Assembly: GCA_026129485.1 (NCBI GenBank)
Contig: JAHCHY010000003.1
Span: 178,697 to 242,696 of the forward strand
Source of the DNA: Cyclobacteriaceae bacterium
Lineage (GTDB): Bacteria > Bacteroidota > Bacteroidia > Cytophagales > Cyclobacteriaceae
Direction of reading: 5' to 3'
Length of the DNA: 64,000 nucleotides
The translations under genes and the position numbers were made by a program. Position 1 is the first letter of the stretch. Each line of letters begins with the position of its first letter. The notes beneath the pieces are model-generated. The model was not told where the DNA came from and did no database searches. It saw only the letters and a list, made by a program, of their open reading frames with translations. Below are positions 25,770-35,618 of the stretch, in pieces.

Positions 25770-26777
25770 TCACATAGACACAACACAAGCTTCATGCTGC
25801 CCGGCATAAGCCTTTACAACCTCTTCCAGTATCTCGTTCACTTCTTCATGCGTATCGGCTTCTACCAACCGTGTACGAAATGGTTTAAAATCCGGAATGC
25901 CCCTGAAGTAGTTGGTGTAGTGCCTGCGCATTTCAAAAATGCCTAACCGGTTGCCCTTCCAGCGAATGGAAAAATCAAGATGCTGGCGTACAATGCGTAC
26001 ACGCTCCGCCATATCTGGCGGTGGTAATTGCTCGCCTGTTTTCAGATAATACTTGATCTCGTTGAAGACCCACGGAGCCCCGATGGTAGCACGGCCAATC
26101 ATAATACCATCCACACCGTAACGGTTCTTGTATTCCAGCGCTTTCTGCGGAGAATCAATATCGCCATTGCCAAAGATGGGAATGTGCATACGCGGGTTCT
26201 CCTTCACCCTGCCGATCAAAGACCAGTCGGCAGGGCCTTTGTACATCTGCACGCGCGTGCGTCCGTGTATGGCCAATGCTTTAATGCCAATGTCCTGCAA
26301 ACGCTCGGCTACTTCCACGATGTTCTTCGTATGATCATCCCACCCCAAACGGGTTTTAACCGTTACGGGTAATGATGTTGCTTTCACCACTTCCTCCGTC
26401 ATGCGCACCATCTTGGGTATATCCTGCAACAATGCAGCACCAGCTCCCTTGCAGGCTACCGCTTTAACCGGGCAACCGTAGTTAATATCAATCAGGTCGG
26501 GATTAGCTGCGGCTGCAATCTCGGCTGCTTCGCGCATGCTATCTACATTGCCGCCAAAAAGCTGAATGCCTATGGGGCGCTCGTATTCAAAGATGTCGAG
26601 CTTTTGCTTGCTTTTGGCCGCGTGGCGGATCAACCCTTCGCTGGAAATAAACTCGGTGTACATCAGGTCGGCCCCGCCCGCCTTGCATACCGCACGAAAA
26701 GGCGGATCGCTTACATCCTCCATAGGTGCAAGTAAAAGCGGAAAATCGCTTAGTGATATGCTGCCGATTTTTACCAC
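25770..26777 (-). CDS. dusB: tRNA-dihydrouridine synthase
   Basis: A 335-residue flavoenzyme that reduces uridine to dihydrouridine in tRNA. It has LAPMEDVSDPPFRAVCK, the signature DINYGCPVKAVACKGAGAALLQD with the catalytic Cys, TVKTRLGWD and IHGRTRVQMYKG. The length and motifs fit the DusB group. The start is GTG at 26777, the only in-frame start before the conserved N-terminus. TAATTTTG at 26822-26815 may be its -7 box. It is divergent from the CPBP gene. Confidence 0.95.
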   Translation of the reverse strand: MVKIGSISLSDFPLLLAPMEDVSDPPFRAVCKAGGADLMYTEFISSEGLIRHAAKSKQKLDIFEYERPIGIQLFGGNVDSMREAAEIAAAANPDLIDINYGCPVKAVACKGAGAALLQDIPKMVRMTEEVVKATSLPVTVKTRLGWDDHTKNIVEVAERLQDIGIKALAIHGRTRVQMYKGPADWSLIGRVKENPRMHIPIFGNGDIDSPQKALEYKNRYGVDGIMIGRATIGAPWVFNEIKYYLKTGEQLPPPDMAERVRIVRQHLDFSIRWKGNRLGIFEMRRHYTNYFRGIPDFKPFRTRLVEADTHEEVNEILEEVVKAYAGQHEACVVSM

Positions 26778-26837
26778 GTTGATATTCTGATCAAAAACCC
26801 CGTTGTTTGCGCCACAAAATTAAGTTTTTTTACCCAC

Positions 26838-27773
26838 ATGTCCGGACTAACAGGCATTTCGCAGCGCAACCCGCTCATCTCGGTTTTCTTTATCCTGTGT
26901 ACGGTTGTTATTGGCTTTGTTGTTATTGGCCCGATCGTAGGTTTTTTTGCCGCATTACCTTTCTATGGGGGAACCATGCTGGAGCTAACGGAAAGAATTA
27001 CTCAGGGCTCTATTCAGCATCCGGAACTCAGGGTGCCTGTGTTAATCATGCAGGGCTTTGCCACCCTGATCGGCTTAATCTTACTACCCGGTCTTTACCT
27101 CAGCGCACTTGAACATGTGAGCCCGGTTAAATGGTTGAACAAGAAGACACCGGCCATTATTGCGTTTACGGTAACTGTAATTGTGATCGCCTTTATGGTT
27201 CCAAACTCTGTTTTTATTGAATGGAACAGCAGCTTTGTTTTTCCGGAATTCCTGAAAGAGTTTGGCGAGTGGGCACGGGCACGGGAAGATGTGGCTGCAG
27301 AGCTCACTAAGTTTTTTACCGTTTTTAACTCAACAGGCGATTTACTGTTAGGGATGGTCGTGATAGCCTTGTTACCCGCCCTTGGTGAAGAGTTGGTCTT
27401 CAGAGGCATGTTGCAGCCTGAGCTTTACCGCCTCAGCGGAAATTATCATGCCGCCATCTGGATTTCGGCTTTTATTTTCAGCGCGTTCCACATGCAGTTT
27501 TTTGGTTTCGTGCCCCGCCTGTTTCTGGGTGCGCTGTTTGGTTATCTTTATTGGTGGTCGGGCAACTTCTGGGTACCCGTAATCGCACATTTTGTAAACA
27601 ATGGTTTTATGGTTATTATGCTATACCTGTACCAGCAGGAAGTAATAACATTGGATATGGATACGCCTGAGGCCGCTCCGTTATCGGCTATCATTCCATT
27701 TACACTTGTATTTGCAGGCGCGCTTTTCTACTTCTATAAGTTTTATAAGAACCAAAACATAACTACGGAATGA
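26838..27773 (+). CDS. CPBP family intramembrane metalloprotease
   Basis: A 311-residue membrane protein with about eight helices and the three CPBP (Abi, Rce1-like) motifs: EELVFRG with the paired glutamates and arginine, FSAFHMQF, and HFVNNG. The family cleaves prenylated proteins or peptides in the membrane; some protect against bacteriocins. Its last 4 bases overlap the start of cdsA (ATGA), so the two genes form an operon with translational coupling. Confidence 0.9.
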   Translation: MSGLTGISQRNPLISVFFILCTVVIGFVVIGPIVGFFAALPFYGGTMLELTERITQGSIQHPELRVPVLIMQGFATLIGLILLPGLYLSALEHVSPVKWLNKKTPAIIAFTVTVIVIAFMVPNSVFIEWNSSFVFPEFLKEFGEWARAREDVAAELTKFFTVFNSTGDLLLGMVVIALLPALGEELVFRGMLQPELYRLSGNYHAAIWISAFIFSAFHMQFFGFVPRLFLGALFGYLYWWSGNFWVPVIAHFVNNGFMVIMLYLYQQEVITLDMDTPEAAPLSAIIPFTLVFAGALFYFYKFYKNQNITTE

Positions 27774-28612
27774 GTTCCGGCAAATTCAGCAACCTTGTTC
27801 CTCGTCTTATCACGGCAATACTGGGCGCAGTCGCTATTGTGTTCGGCATCATGTTCAGCGAATGGACTTACTTCGTGGTGTTCTTTATCATCTGCCTTTT
27901 CTCATTGATCGAGTTTTACAAGCTCTCGGGCTTAGATGGTATGCTGCCGCAAAAAACCTTTGGCACCATTTGCGGCCTGCTTATTTTCTGTTTATCGTTT
28001 TTTATTGAGCGGGGCGATATTTCCTATCGTTATTACTTTCTGATCTTCCCGGCTGTATCGTGCGTGTATATGATCAAGCTCTACAAAAAGTTTGAACGTA
28101 AGCCTTTTACCAACATTGCCTTTACTTTCCTGGGTATCTTTTATGTGGCTGTACCTTTTGCTTTGCTGAACATTGCCGTGTTTGAAAACCGGGTGTACGA
28201 TTACCAGATCATTTTCGGCAGCCTGTTTATTTTATGGGCCAGCGATACAGGCGCTTATTTTGCCGGCAGCCTGTTTGGCAGGCGAAAGCTGTTCGAGCGC
28301 ATTTCACCTAAAAAATCGTGGGAAGGCTTTGCCGGGGGTGCCGCGCTGGCATTTGCATTTGCATACGCTTTGCCTTATTTCTTTAGCGCCATCGGGCATG
28401 AGCCTACTATTCGTTCGTGGCAGTGGATGGTAATAGGTGTAATTATTATTGTAGGCGGCACCTTTGGCGACCTGATAGAATCGCTGCTCAAGCGCAGCAT
28501 CGAAATAAAAGATTCCGGTACCAGTCTGCCCGGCCACGGTGGCTTTCTCGATCGCTTCGATGGCCTGCTGATTTCAGCGCCTTTTATTGTGGCGTTCCTG
28601 GAGATTTTTTGA
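27770..28612 (+). CDS. cdsA: Phosphatidate cytidylyltransferase
   Basis: A 280-residue integral membrane enzyme that makes CDP-diacylglycerol from phosphatidic acid and CTP, the branch point for phospholipids. About eight hydrophobic segments are followed by the CDP-DAG synthase signature: SDTGAYFAGSLFGRRK, SPKKSWEG and GDLIESLLKR.. then SLPGHGGFLDRFDG. It overlaps the CPBP gene by 4 nt. No phosphatidylserine decarboxylase or synthase gene is adjacent. Confidence 0.96.
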   Translation: MSSGKFSNLVPRLITAILGAVAIVFGIMFSEWTYFVVFFIICLFSLIEFYKLSGLDGMLPQKTFGTICGLLIFCLSFFIERGDISYRYYFLIFPAVSCVYMIKLYKKFERKPFTNIAFTFLGIFYVAVPFALLNIAVFENRVYDYQIIFGSLFILWASDTGAYFAGSLFGRRKLFERISPKKSWEGFAGGAALAFAFAYALPYFFSAIGHEPTIRSWQWMVIGVIIIVGGTFGDLIESLLKRSIEIKDSGTSLPGHGGFLDRFDGLLISAPFIVAFLEIF

Positions 28613-28729
28613 ACATTCCACAAAGAAATCCTCAAACAGGTAAAAGCGATTTTTCTTAAACTTGCTTTACACTGTTAAAATTTTTTAAAAAGAACCTGTA
28701 CGTTCTAAAGCAAAAAAATTACGCACACT

Positions 28730-29965
28730 TCATTTCCTGTAAATCCCGATCAACACTTCTTCCTTTCCGTCAATTGGGGGCAAAGGCAAGCCGAGAATTT
28801 TTACAATTAACGGGTATACATGGATGTTCTGAAAAGCCTCAATCTTAGCGCCTTTCTTTATGTTGGGGCCCTGCGCGTAAAAAACACCATATATATCCCG
28901 TTCTTCTCCCGGATCGTACCCGTGCTCGCCAACCTTTGTCCCCAGCTTAGCCTGGCTTAAAAATCGCGCACGCGATCCGGTGCGGAGATAATACCCTGGT
29001 TTTGCTTTCAACAGCAAATCGCCCACCCGGTCGTTTTGATAATGCCAGCGTGGCGGATAATCTTCTTTTCGCAATACCGTAAAGTTTTTCTCTTTCTGTT
29101 TCAGAAGCGTATAGAGCGAATCCCGTTTATGCGTATCGTCAATGTATACATGCGTATGCGTACCGTTGTTTACTACTTTTATTGCCTGGTCGTTCCGGTC
29201 AATCAGCTCATCCACAAAAATGTAAGACGATTCTTTCACAGCTATCTCTTTCATACCATGATCGGAAACCAGGATCACATTAACCGGCAACCGGGTGGAC
29301 TTCACACCTTCCATTAAAGTACCCAGCAAGCTATCTGCCCGCAGCACAGCCTTACCCGTTTCAGGTGCGTTGGGGCCAAAATTGTGGCCTTCATGATCCG
29401 GGAAAGAAAAGTAAAGTGTAATCAGGTGCGGCCGTTCGGCAGCAGGAAGCTTAAGCCAGTCAATCACCTGCTGTACACGCTTGCTCGGATCAATACGATC
29501 ATCAAACGGGTAATAATAATCCGGTCTGCGGTTTTCATCGCTCAGCTCTGAGCCGACCCAAAAGTATGAGGCTGACTTCATACCGTTTCGTTTTGCAAGC
29601 TCCCAAAGCGGCACACCGCCATAATAATACGGATTAACCACCCGCTCTTTGTTGCTCATACCATAAAACTCGTTACGCGCGCGGTCATAAAATGAATTAT
29701 CAACCAGGCCATGGTTGCCCGGGTTCATTCCGGTTACAATGGAATAATGGTTCGGAAATGTTTTGCTGGGAAATGAAGGAATGATTGCCTCCGCCTGCGC
29801 ACCAGCGGCTATAAATTTTTTAAAATTAGGCGGGTTGTACTTTGCCACATAGTCATACCGAAAGCCATCGAATGAAACGAGAATGACATAGGGAGCATCT
29901 TTAGCTTGTGCATATCCGGCAACCACCGCCAGAAGCCACCAGGCAAGCAGGATAAATCTTTTCAT
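28730..29965 (-). CDS. Ectonucleotide pyrophosphatase/phosphodiesterase-like protein
   Basis: A 411-residue exported enzyme of the alkaline phosphatase superfamily, NPP type. A signal peptide (about 1-21) is followed by LVSFDGFRYDY (metal ligand Asp), PSKTFPNHYSIVTGMNPGNHG with the nucleophilic Thr, YFSFPDHEGHNFGP, LVSDHGM and THTHVYID. The closest known activity is hydrolysis of nucleotide or phospholipid phosphodiesters; the substrate is not determined. All metal-binding motifs are intact. Confidence 0.92.
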   Translation of the reverse strand: MKRFILLAWWLLAVVAGYAQAKDAPYVILVSFDGFRYDYVAKYNPPNFKKFIAAGAQAEAIIPSFPSKTFPNHYSIVTGMNPGNHGLVDNSFYDRARNEFYGMSNKERVVNPYYYGGVPLWELAKRNGMKSASYFWVGSELSDENRRPDYYYPFDDRIDPSKRVQQVIDWLKLPAAERPHLITLYFSFPDHEGHNFGPNAPETGKAVLRADSLLGTLMEGVKSTRLPVNVILVSDHGMKEIAVKESSYIFVDELIDRNDQAIKVVNNGTHTHVYIDDTHKRDSLYTLLKQKEKNFTVLRKEDYPPRWHYQNDRVGDLLLKAKPGYYLRTGSRARFLSQAKLGTKVGEHGYDPGEERDIYGVFYAQGPNIKKGAKIEAFQNIHVYPLIVKILGLPLPPIDGKEEVLIGIYRK

Positions 29966-29975
29966 AGGTTACTTC

Positions 29976-30004
29976 CAAATATAGGAATACCATAACCCCT
30001 GCAA
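29976..30004 (-). promoter_or_regulatory. Promoter of the NPP gene
   Basis: On the minus strand TTG (30004-30002), an 18-nt spacer and TATATTTG (29983-29976) fit the Bacteroidota consensus. Transcription is expected to start near 29970, a few bases before the ATG at 29965. Confidence 0.65.
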
Positions 30005-30110
30005 AGCAAAAATTGCTCGTGTGGTTTATTAATTTGTTAACAAACCAGAAATCTCAAAAGGGTCATCGGCACTATCCCGGCAGCGAATGTATAAGAACAT
30101 GTAACCGTAC

Positions 30111-31715
30111 CTAATTCTTGTTCAGGCGGGCTTCTTCAAGATCCAGGTTTTCTTCCAGCAGGCGTATTACGCGATCGTCATGCTTTCCGGCCTTGTGCAT
30201 GGCCTTTAGCGCATCCCTGCGCAGGTTAATCAGCTCGAGCAATATTTTCTTGTTCAGGTCGCGCACAGTTTTCAGGGCTTCCTTCCCTCCTGTATTTTTA
30301 TTCGAATTTTCAGTAGCACGAACGCTTCGCATAAATTGTTCTTTAATACGCGCAATGGTTTCATACTGCTCCATCTCATAGCTGTAATTGGTATCCATGT
30401 ATTGCACCACACGTTTTCCTAAATCCAGGCGTATGGCCTCCACCTGCTCTTCTTCAGGAATATATTCATCAATCTCCTCTACTTTAAGCCACTTAATAAA
30501 TAATGGCAAGGTCAGTCCCTGAAAAACGAGTGTAGCCAAAATCACCACAAAGGTGATGAACAGGATCAGGTTGCGATACGGAAACGGTGTGCCATCAGCC
30601 AACGTAAGCGGGATAGCAAACGCTGATGCCAGCGATACCACACCACGCATACCCGCCCAGCCAATAATGAACGGAAGCTTTAATCCCGGGCTTTTTTCCT
30701 TTTCGCGAATGGTCTTGCTCAGCATTCGGGGAATAAATGCCGAAGCGTACACCAGCACAATGCGAATAATGATGACAAGCGCGCTAATCAGAAGCGCATA
30801 GACAATTGCATCATGCTGATCATTTCCATGAAGACCTTCGATTATTACCGGCAGCTCCAGGCCAATTAATATGAATACGAAGCCATTCAGCAAAAAGCCC
30901 AGTGTAGTCCATACTTCATGTGTTTGTTGCCGGGTGTGATAGTTCAGGTAATCGCTGGAGCGAAACGACAGGAACAAACCTCCGCTTACCACAGCCAGCA
31001 CACCCGACCAGTTAAGCGCCTCTGCCACAATATACATCAGGTAAGGGGCAATTAATGTAATGGGAGTGGTAATGCTGGAAGCCCTGGCCCAGTAACGCAA
31101 AACTAAGTAAAGAAAGTAGGCTATCATCAATCCCACAAACACGCCCATCACCGCCAGTTCAAAAAATTCTATAGCAGCATCTTTGATCACAAACTGGCCG
31201 GTTGAAATGGCGATGATCGCAAACCGGAAAACCGTTAAGGAAGCAGCATCGTTTACTAAGCTCTCTCCCTCCAGAATAGTTAAACCCCTGCGCGGCACTG
31301 ACAATCCTTTTAATACAGAAGTAGCAGCCACAGCATCGGGTGGCGATATGATGCCACCCAACAAAAACCCAAGCGCCAGTGTAAAGCCGGGAATAATGTT
31401 TACGGCAGAAAAAGCGATGGCCAGCGATGTGGCCAGCACCAATCCGAACCCGAGAAAAAGAATGGAACGTTTCCATTTCCACAATTGCGACCATGACGAA
31501 TACCAGGCTGCTTCAAACAATAAAGGCGGAAGAAAAATTAAAAAGACCAGATCCGGATCAATTTTAATTACAGGTGTACCGGGTATAAAGCTGATAACCA
31601 ATCCGCCTATAACCAGGAAAATAGGATATGATATTTTTAAACGCTGGCTCAATACATAAAGCAGCGCCATAGCGAAAAACAAGGCCAGTACAACTAATAA
31701 AGTGTGATGAATCAT
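30111..31715 (-). CDS. Na+/H+ antiporter, CPA1 family
   Basis: A 534-residue cation/proton antiporter with about twelve membrane helices (residues 1-410) and a long charged cytoplasmic tail (about 420-534) with helical character. Key motifs are IPGTPVIKIDPDLVFLIFLPPLLFEAAW split over two helices, PPDAVAATSVLKG and the CPA1 motif LEGESLVNDAASL that carries the ion-binding Asn-Asp pair. It should exchange Na+ or K+ for H+ and help pH and salt balance. Monocistronic. Confidence 0.93.
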   Translation of the reverse strand: MIHHTLLVVLALFFAMALLYVLSQRLKISYPIFLVIGGLVISFIPGTPVIKIDPDLVFLIFLPPLLFEAAWYSSWSQLWKWKRSILFLGFGLVLATSLAIAFSAVNIIPGFTLALGFLLGGIISPPDAVAATSVLKGLSVPRRGLTILEGESLVNDAASLTVFRFAIIAISTGQFVIKDAAIEFFELAVMGVFVGLMIAYFLYLVLRYWARASSITTPITLIAPYLMYIVAEALNWSGVLAVVSGGLFLSFRSSDYLNYHTRQQTHEVWTTLGFLLNGFVFILIGLELPVIIEGLHGNDQHDAIVYALLISALVIIIRIVLVYASAFIPRMLSKTIREKEKSPGLKLPFIIGWAGMRGVVSLASAFAIPLTLADGTPFPYRNLILFITFVVILATLVFQGLTLPLFIKWLKVEEIDEYIPEEEQVEAIRLDLGKRVVQYMDTNYSYEMEQYETIARIKEQFMRSVRATENSNKNTGGKEALKTVRDLNKKILLELINLRRDALKAMHKAGKHDDRVIRLLEENLDLEEARLNKN

Positions 31716-31806
31716 GATCTTATGGTAAAAAATCAGGAGTCATCTCAAAAATTTTTGAAATGACTTTCTAATCACGCGCAAAATTATCATGTTTTTTGGA
31801 ACACCC

Positions 31807-31827
31807 CATTATAATACTATTATAGTG
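31807..31827. promoter_or_regulatory. AT-rich palindrome between the antiporter and cupin genes
   Basis: TATAATA-C-TATTATA is a perfect palindrome (31810-31824), extended to CA...TG after one mismatch on each side. It lies between two divergent genes and could be an operator. No regulator family is implied by its sequence. Confidence 0.3.
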
Positions 31828-31859
31828 GAGCACTTTATAAATGTTTGCTATTTTTAAAC

Positions 31860-32354
31860 ATGAAACCTGTTGACTATTGGGTACACCAACTCGGATTATT
31901 TCCGCACCCGGAAGGCGGATTTTACAAAGAAGTATATCGCGCGGTTGAAAAAATACCGGCAGGCGCTTTATCAAAACAATTTACAGCCGAACGAAGCATA
32001 TCAACCTCCATATACTATTTGCTCCGGTCGCAAGATCGTTCTGCATTTCATAGAATCAAGTCGGATGAAATATGGCATTTCTATGCAGGCACTACAGTAT
32101 TGATTTATGTGCTGAATGATCCGGGGTTATCCGTGCTTCGGTTGGGCGCTGATCCTGAACGGGGCGATTCGCTGCAGGTTGTTATTCGTGCCAACCAATG
32201 GTTTGGCGCAGTAATAGAGCAATCCGGCAGCTATGCGCTATGCGGTTGTACAGTTGCCCCGGGTTTTGATTTCGCAGATTTTGAAATGGCAAACAGGGAA
32301 GAGCTGCTTCGTACGTATGCTGAGCATGCTGAAATCATTCACCGCCTTACTTAG
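31860..32354 (+). CDS. DUF985/cupin_5 family protein
   Basis: A 164-residue single-domain cupin (YWVHQLGLFPHPEGGFYKEVYR, STSIYYLLRSQDRSAFHRIKSDEIWHFYAGT, GYALCGCTVAPGFDFADFE-like end). This is the DUF985 group, of unknown function. The conserved HPEGG and the DEIWHF block define the pocket. ATG 31860 was chosen over a TTG at 31845. The last 4 bases overlap the convergent sugar dehydrogenase gene. Confidence 0.88.
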   Translation: MKPVDYWVHQLGLFPHPEGGFYKEVYRAVEKIPAGALSKQFTAERSISTSIYYLLRSQDRSAFHRIKSDEIWHFYAGTTVLIYVLNDPGLSVLRLGADPERGDSLQVVIRANQWFGAVIEQSGSYALCGCTVAPGFDFADFEMANREELLRTYAEHAEIIHRLT

Positions 32355-33942
32355 CGCGATACCAAAATCTTTTTAACCTGTTGCGTTCCGTGCAAATCGT
32401 ACATCAAAAAATATAATCCGTTGGCAAGGTGCTGAACATCAAGCCTGGTTTGCTGATTGATTCGTTCAACCGGAACGCGCCACTCGCGCCCTATGCGATC
32501 CATAATTTTAACAGCAGAAACCCGGTGTGCGAGGTAAATCCAATCTTTTGCCGGGTTAGGATAAATATCCGACCCGGCTTGCTCAACACCCACCACTGTT
32601 TCGACTGTAAGCTGGGCTGTGTTGCTGTAAGTTTCTCCGGCTACATTTGATACACGTACCCAATATGTGCCGGCATCCGTCAATTGAACAGGCGATATCG
32701 AATAGGTGCTTGCCTGAGCCAGGTCAATAGCTACATCATCCCTGATCCATTGATAGGAAAAAGGTTGTGTGCCGGATGCGGATACCGAAAAGGAAGCTGA
32801 AGTTCCTTCCGAAACGACCACCGATTGCGGTTGTTGGGTGATAACCGGTGCGCTTGACGCATTGGAAACAACCTTATATAACACACCTCCGCTACGGCTG
32901 AGGTAATACAGGTTTCCATCCGGCCCGGTGGTTAACGCCACCGATGAACCGCCCACGTTACTACCGAACAGGACGGGTGCTGGTGTTCCCGAAAGATCAA
33001 GCGAATAAATCCAGTTGCTGCAATAGTCCTGGAAGAAATACTTGCCCACATAAGAAGCCGGATACCCCGTAAACTGCGGATTAAAAAAAGTACCACCGGT
33101 AATGGCACAGCCTGTTGGTTGTGCCCCGGTGTGCAAATACGCATACACCGGGTTGGCATATGCCGGATTGCTGCTGGTGCCCTCGGCCGAAGGCCAGCCA
33201 AAATTTTTACCCCCTTCGGTTGCATCATTAATTTCTTCTGCGGCATTTTGTCCCACATCATTCACAAAAATTTTACCGGTACCCGGCTGAATGGAAAACG
33301 TGTAGGGATTACGAAGTCCGTACGCTTGCGTTGCTCCGATGCTGCGGCTGTATAAAACGGATTATCGGCTGGCGCGCTGCCATCTTTGTTGATGCGCAAA
33401 AATTTTCCATGATAGGTATCCAGGTTCTGGGCATGCGCTCCGTTGGCATTATCACCCACGGCTACATATAGCTTACCATCCGGTCCGAAAGCAAGCGCAC
33501 CACCATTGTGATTGGTAGCCCCGCTGAGATTATCCAGCTCCAGAATAGGTTGTTCACTTCCTGCCAGCGCCACATCTCCGTTTGCGGTGTACCGGACAAT
33601 GCGGTTATGAACTGGCGCTGTACTGGTGGTATAGTATAAGTACACATAACTATTGTCTGCAAAGTCAGGATCAAGCGCAATACCGATCAGCCCACGTTCC
33701 CCGGTTGAGCTAACTGAAGATAATGTAATGAACGGTGTGGTTAACAAAGTTTCGTTTTTAATAACCCGCAACACCCCGTTTTGCTGCGCCACAAAAATTC
33801 GTCCGTCAGGCGCAAAGGTCATTACCGTAGGAGAGCTGATCCCGGAGGCAACCGGTATTCTTTCAAAGCCGGAAGGAAAAGTTTGGGCATCAGCCAACAG
33901 GTGTAGCGCCAAACCTAAAAAAACAAAGAGGGCATTTCTCAT
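32351..33942 (-). pseudogene. Secreted PQQ-dependent sugar dehydrogenase with T9SS tail, one-base frameshift
   Basis: The 5' frame (33942 to about 33345) encodes a signal peptide and the start of a glucose/sorbosone dehydrogenase beta-propeller (GISSPTVMTFAPDGRIFVAQQNG, NHNGGALAFGPDGKLYVAVGDNA). It loses frame after FYTAA. The 3' frame resumes at IGATQAYGLRNPYTF and encodes the rest of the propeller, an Ig-like domain (about 75 residues) and a C-terminal type A sorting domain (YPNPAKDWIYL to KKILVSR) for type 9 secretion. Restoring one base near 33341-33348 gives a continuous protein of about 530 residues. The lesion may be real or a sequencing error. Confidence 0.88.
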
Positions 33943-34028
33943 GCCCTCTAAGTTAGTGAAATGAATTTCTGCAAGCCGGTAGATAATCGCAGATAATGGT
34001 TATCTGCCGAATCTGTAAACTTTGCCGG

Positions 34029-35516
34029 CTATTTTCCGGCCTTATCTACTACTAAACGATTATCGCGGTTGGCGATTTCCCAGGCTACATGAAACACCGT
34101 TTGTGTGCGTTTGGCCAAAAGATCAAACTCAATTTTATCCACCTCATCGCTGGGCTTGTGGTAATCTTCATGAATGCCATCAAAATAGAAGATGATCGGA
34201 ATGTTTTTCTTTGCGAAGTTCCAGTGATCGGAGCGGTAGTAGATACGATCCGGGTGATCTTCGGCATTGTACGTGTAATCAAACAGCAGGTTAGTATAGG
34301 TTTTGTTGGTTGCCTCACTTAAGGTGTGCAGCTCAGACGAAAGCCTGTCTGAGCCGATCACATACACATACGGTGCGCTGTCTTTATGCTGCGGATCCCT
34401 GCGGCCGATCATATCAATATTCAGGTTCACCACGGTTTTATCCAAAGGATAGATTGGATTTTCGGAATAGTATTCGGAGCCCAGCAAACCTTTTTCTTCA
34501 CCGGTAACGGTCATAAATAAAATGCTTCTGCGCGGGCCGTGGCCTTCCTGCTTTGCCTGAACAAATGCTTTGGCTAATGCCAGTACGGCTACCGTGCCCG
34601 AACCGTCATCATCGGCCCCGTTATTGATCTTATCGCCTTCCGCACGCGGAGAAATACCAATGTGGTCGTAATGTGCCGTAATCACCAGCACCTCATCCTT
34701 TTTATCGGTTCCTTCCAGAAAGCCCAATACGTTTTCTGATTTTACTTCGTAAGCTGACACAGCAACAGAATAGGAAACCGAAGCGGGTTTTACTTTAGCT
34801 ACTTTTGCCCCTGCCGATTTTTTCAGCTTATCGTAGGTAGTGTTAAAAAACCGGCCGGCTGTTTCGGTTGAAACAAAGAACGCATTGGGTGCGCCACCGG
34901 CAGGCTTTCTAAGGCTTATACCGCCACCGCGAAAGTTCCTGGCCATACCTGAAAACCGCTGAAAGTCTTCGGCTTTCTCTATTACTGCAATTACGGCCTT
35001 TGCGCCTTTCTCGCGCACAGCAGTTAAAGTAGGGTTGCGCATCAGCGATGCAGTCGGATCAACGGATACCAAAACCGCCTTGTCTTTCACATCAATTTTT
35101 ACCAGCTCTTCGGCTGTTCCGGCTCCTGCATATACTAATGGTAACGACAGCAGGCCACCGGTATCGCTTCCGCCAAACGAAATATACTCCTCGGGTTTAA
35201 GCTCGGTATTACCGGCCTTCAGGGTAACAACCGGGGCAGTGGTTCCATACAACGGTACATTCTGATAATTGCTTCCGTTTACGGGCGCTTTCAGACCCAG
35301 GTCCTGAAAGTAGGCGGCAATAAATGCGGCTGCCATCTTCTGGCCACGCTTGCCGGTTTCTCTGCCTTCCAGCGCATCAGATGCGATGATGGTTAGGTCA
35401 TCTTTCAAATTTTTTTCGGTAATCGTAGCCGCGTATTTTACGGCTGTCGGGTTTTGCTGCGCAAACGCATACAGGTTGCATACCAGCAATCCGGCTAATA
35501 AAAATCTTTTCATCAT
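34029..35516 (-). CDS. Exported M28 family zinc peptidase
   Basis: A 495-residue protein with a signal peptide (about 1-20, ending YAFAQ), an inserted PA-like domain (about 110-240) and an M28 peptidase domain. The zinc ligands are visible in TAHYDHIGI, NNGADDDGSGT, TGEEKGLLGSE and NIDMIGRRD, with a late ligand in YYRSDHWNF. The family acts as aminopeptidases on short peptides in the periplasm or outside the cell. Monocistronic. Confidence 0.93.
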   Translation of the reverse strand: MMKRFLLAGLLVCNLYAFAQQNPTAVKYAATITEKNLKDDLTIIASDALEGRETGKRGQKMAAAFIAAYFQDLGLKAPVNGSNYQNVPLYGTTAPVVTLKAGNTELKPEEYISFGGSDTGGLLSLPLVYAGAGTAEELVKIDVKDKAVLVSVDPTASLMRNPTLTAVREKGAKAVIAVIEKAEDFQRFSGMARNFRGGGISLRKPAGGAPNAFFVSTETAGRFFNTTYDKLKKSAGAKVAKVKPASVSYSVAVSAYEVKSENVLGFLEGTDKKDEVLVITAHYDHIGISPRAEGDKINNGADDDGSGTVAVLALAKAFVQAKQEGHGPRRSILFMTVTGEEKGLLGSEYYSENPIYPLDKTVVNLNIDMIGRRDPQHKDSAPYVYVIGSDRLSSELHTLSEATNKTYTNLLFDYTYNAEDHPDRIYYRSDHWNFAKKNIPIIFYFDGIHEDYHKPSDEVDKIEFDLLAKRTQTVFHVAWEIANRDNRLVVDKAGK

Positions 35517-35618
35517 ACTTTATTGGTTAAGATTCGCGTGAAAGCCACGCTATTTTAAAAACTGGTCTGAAATATACGCGGTTTTTTGTTACTGCCGGAA
35601 AGGTTTGGTACGGATGGT

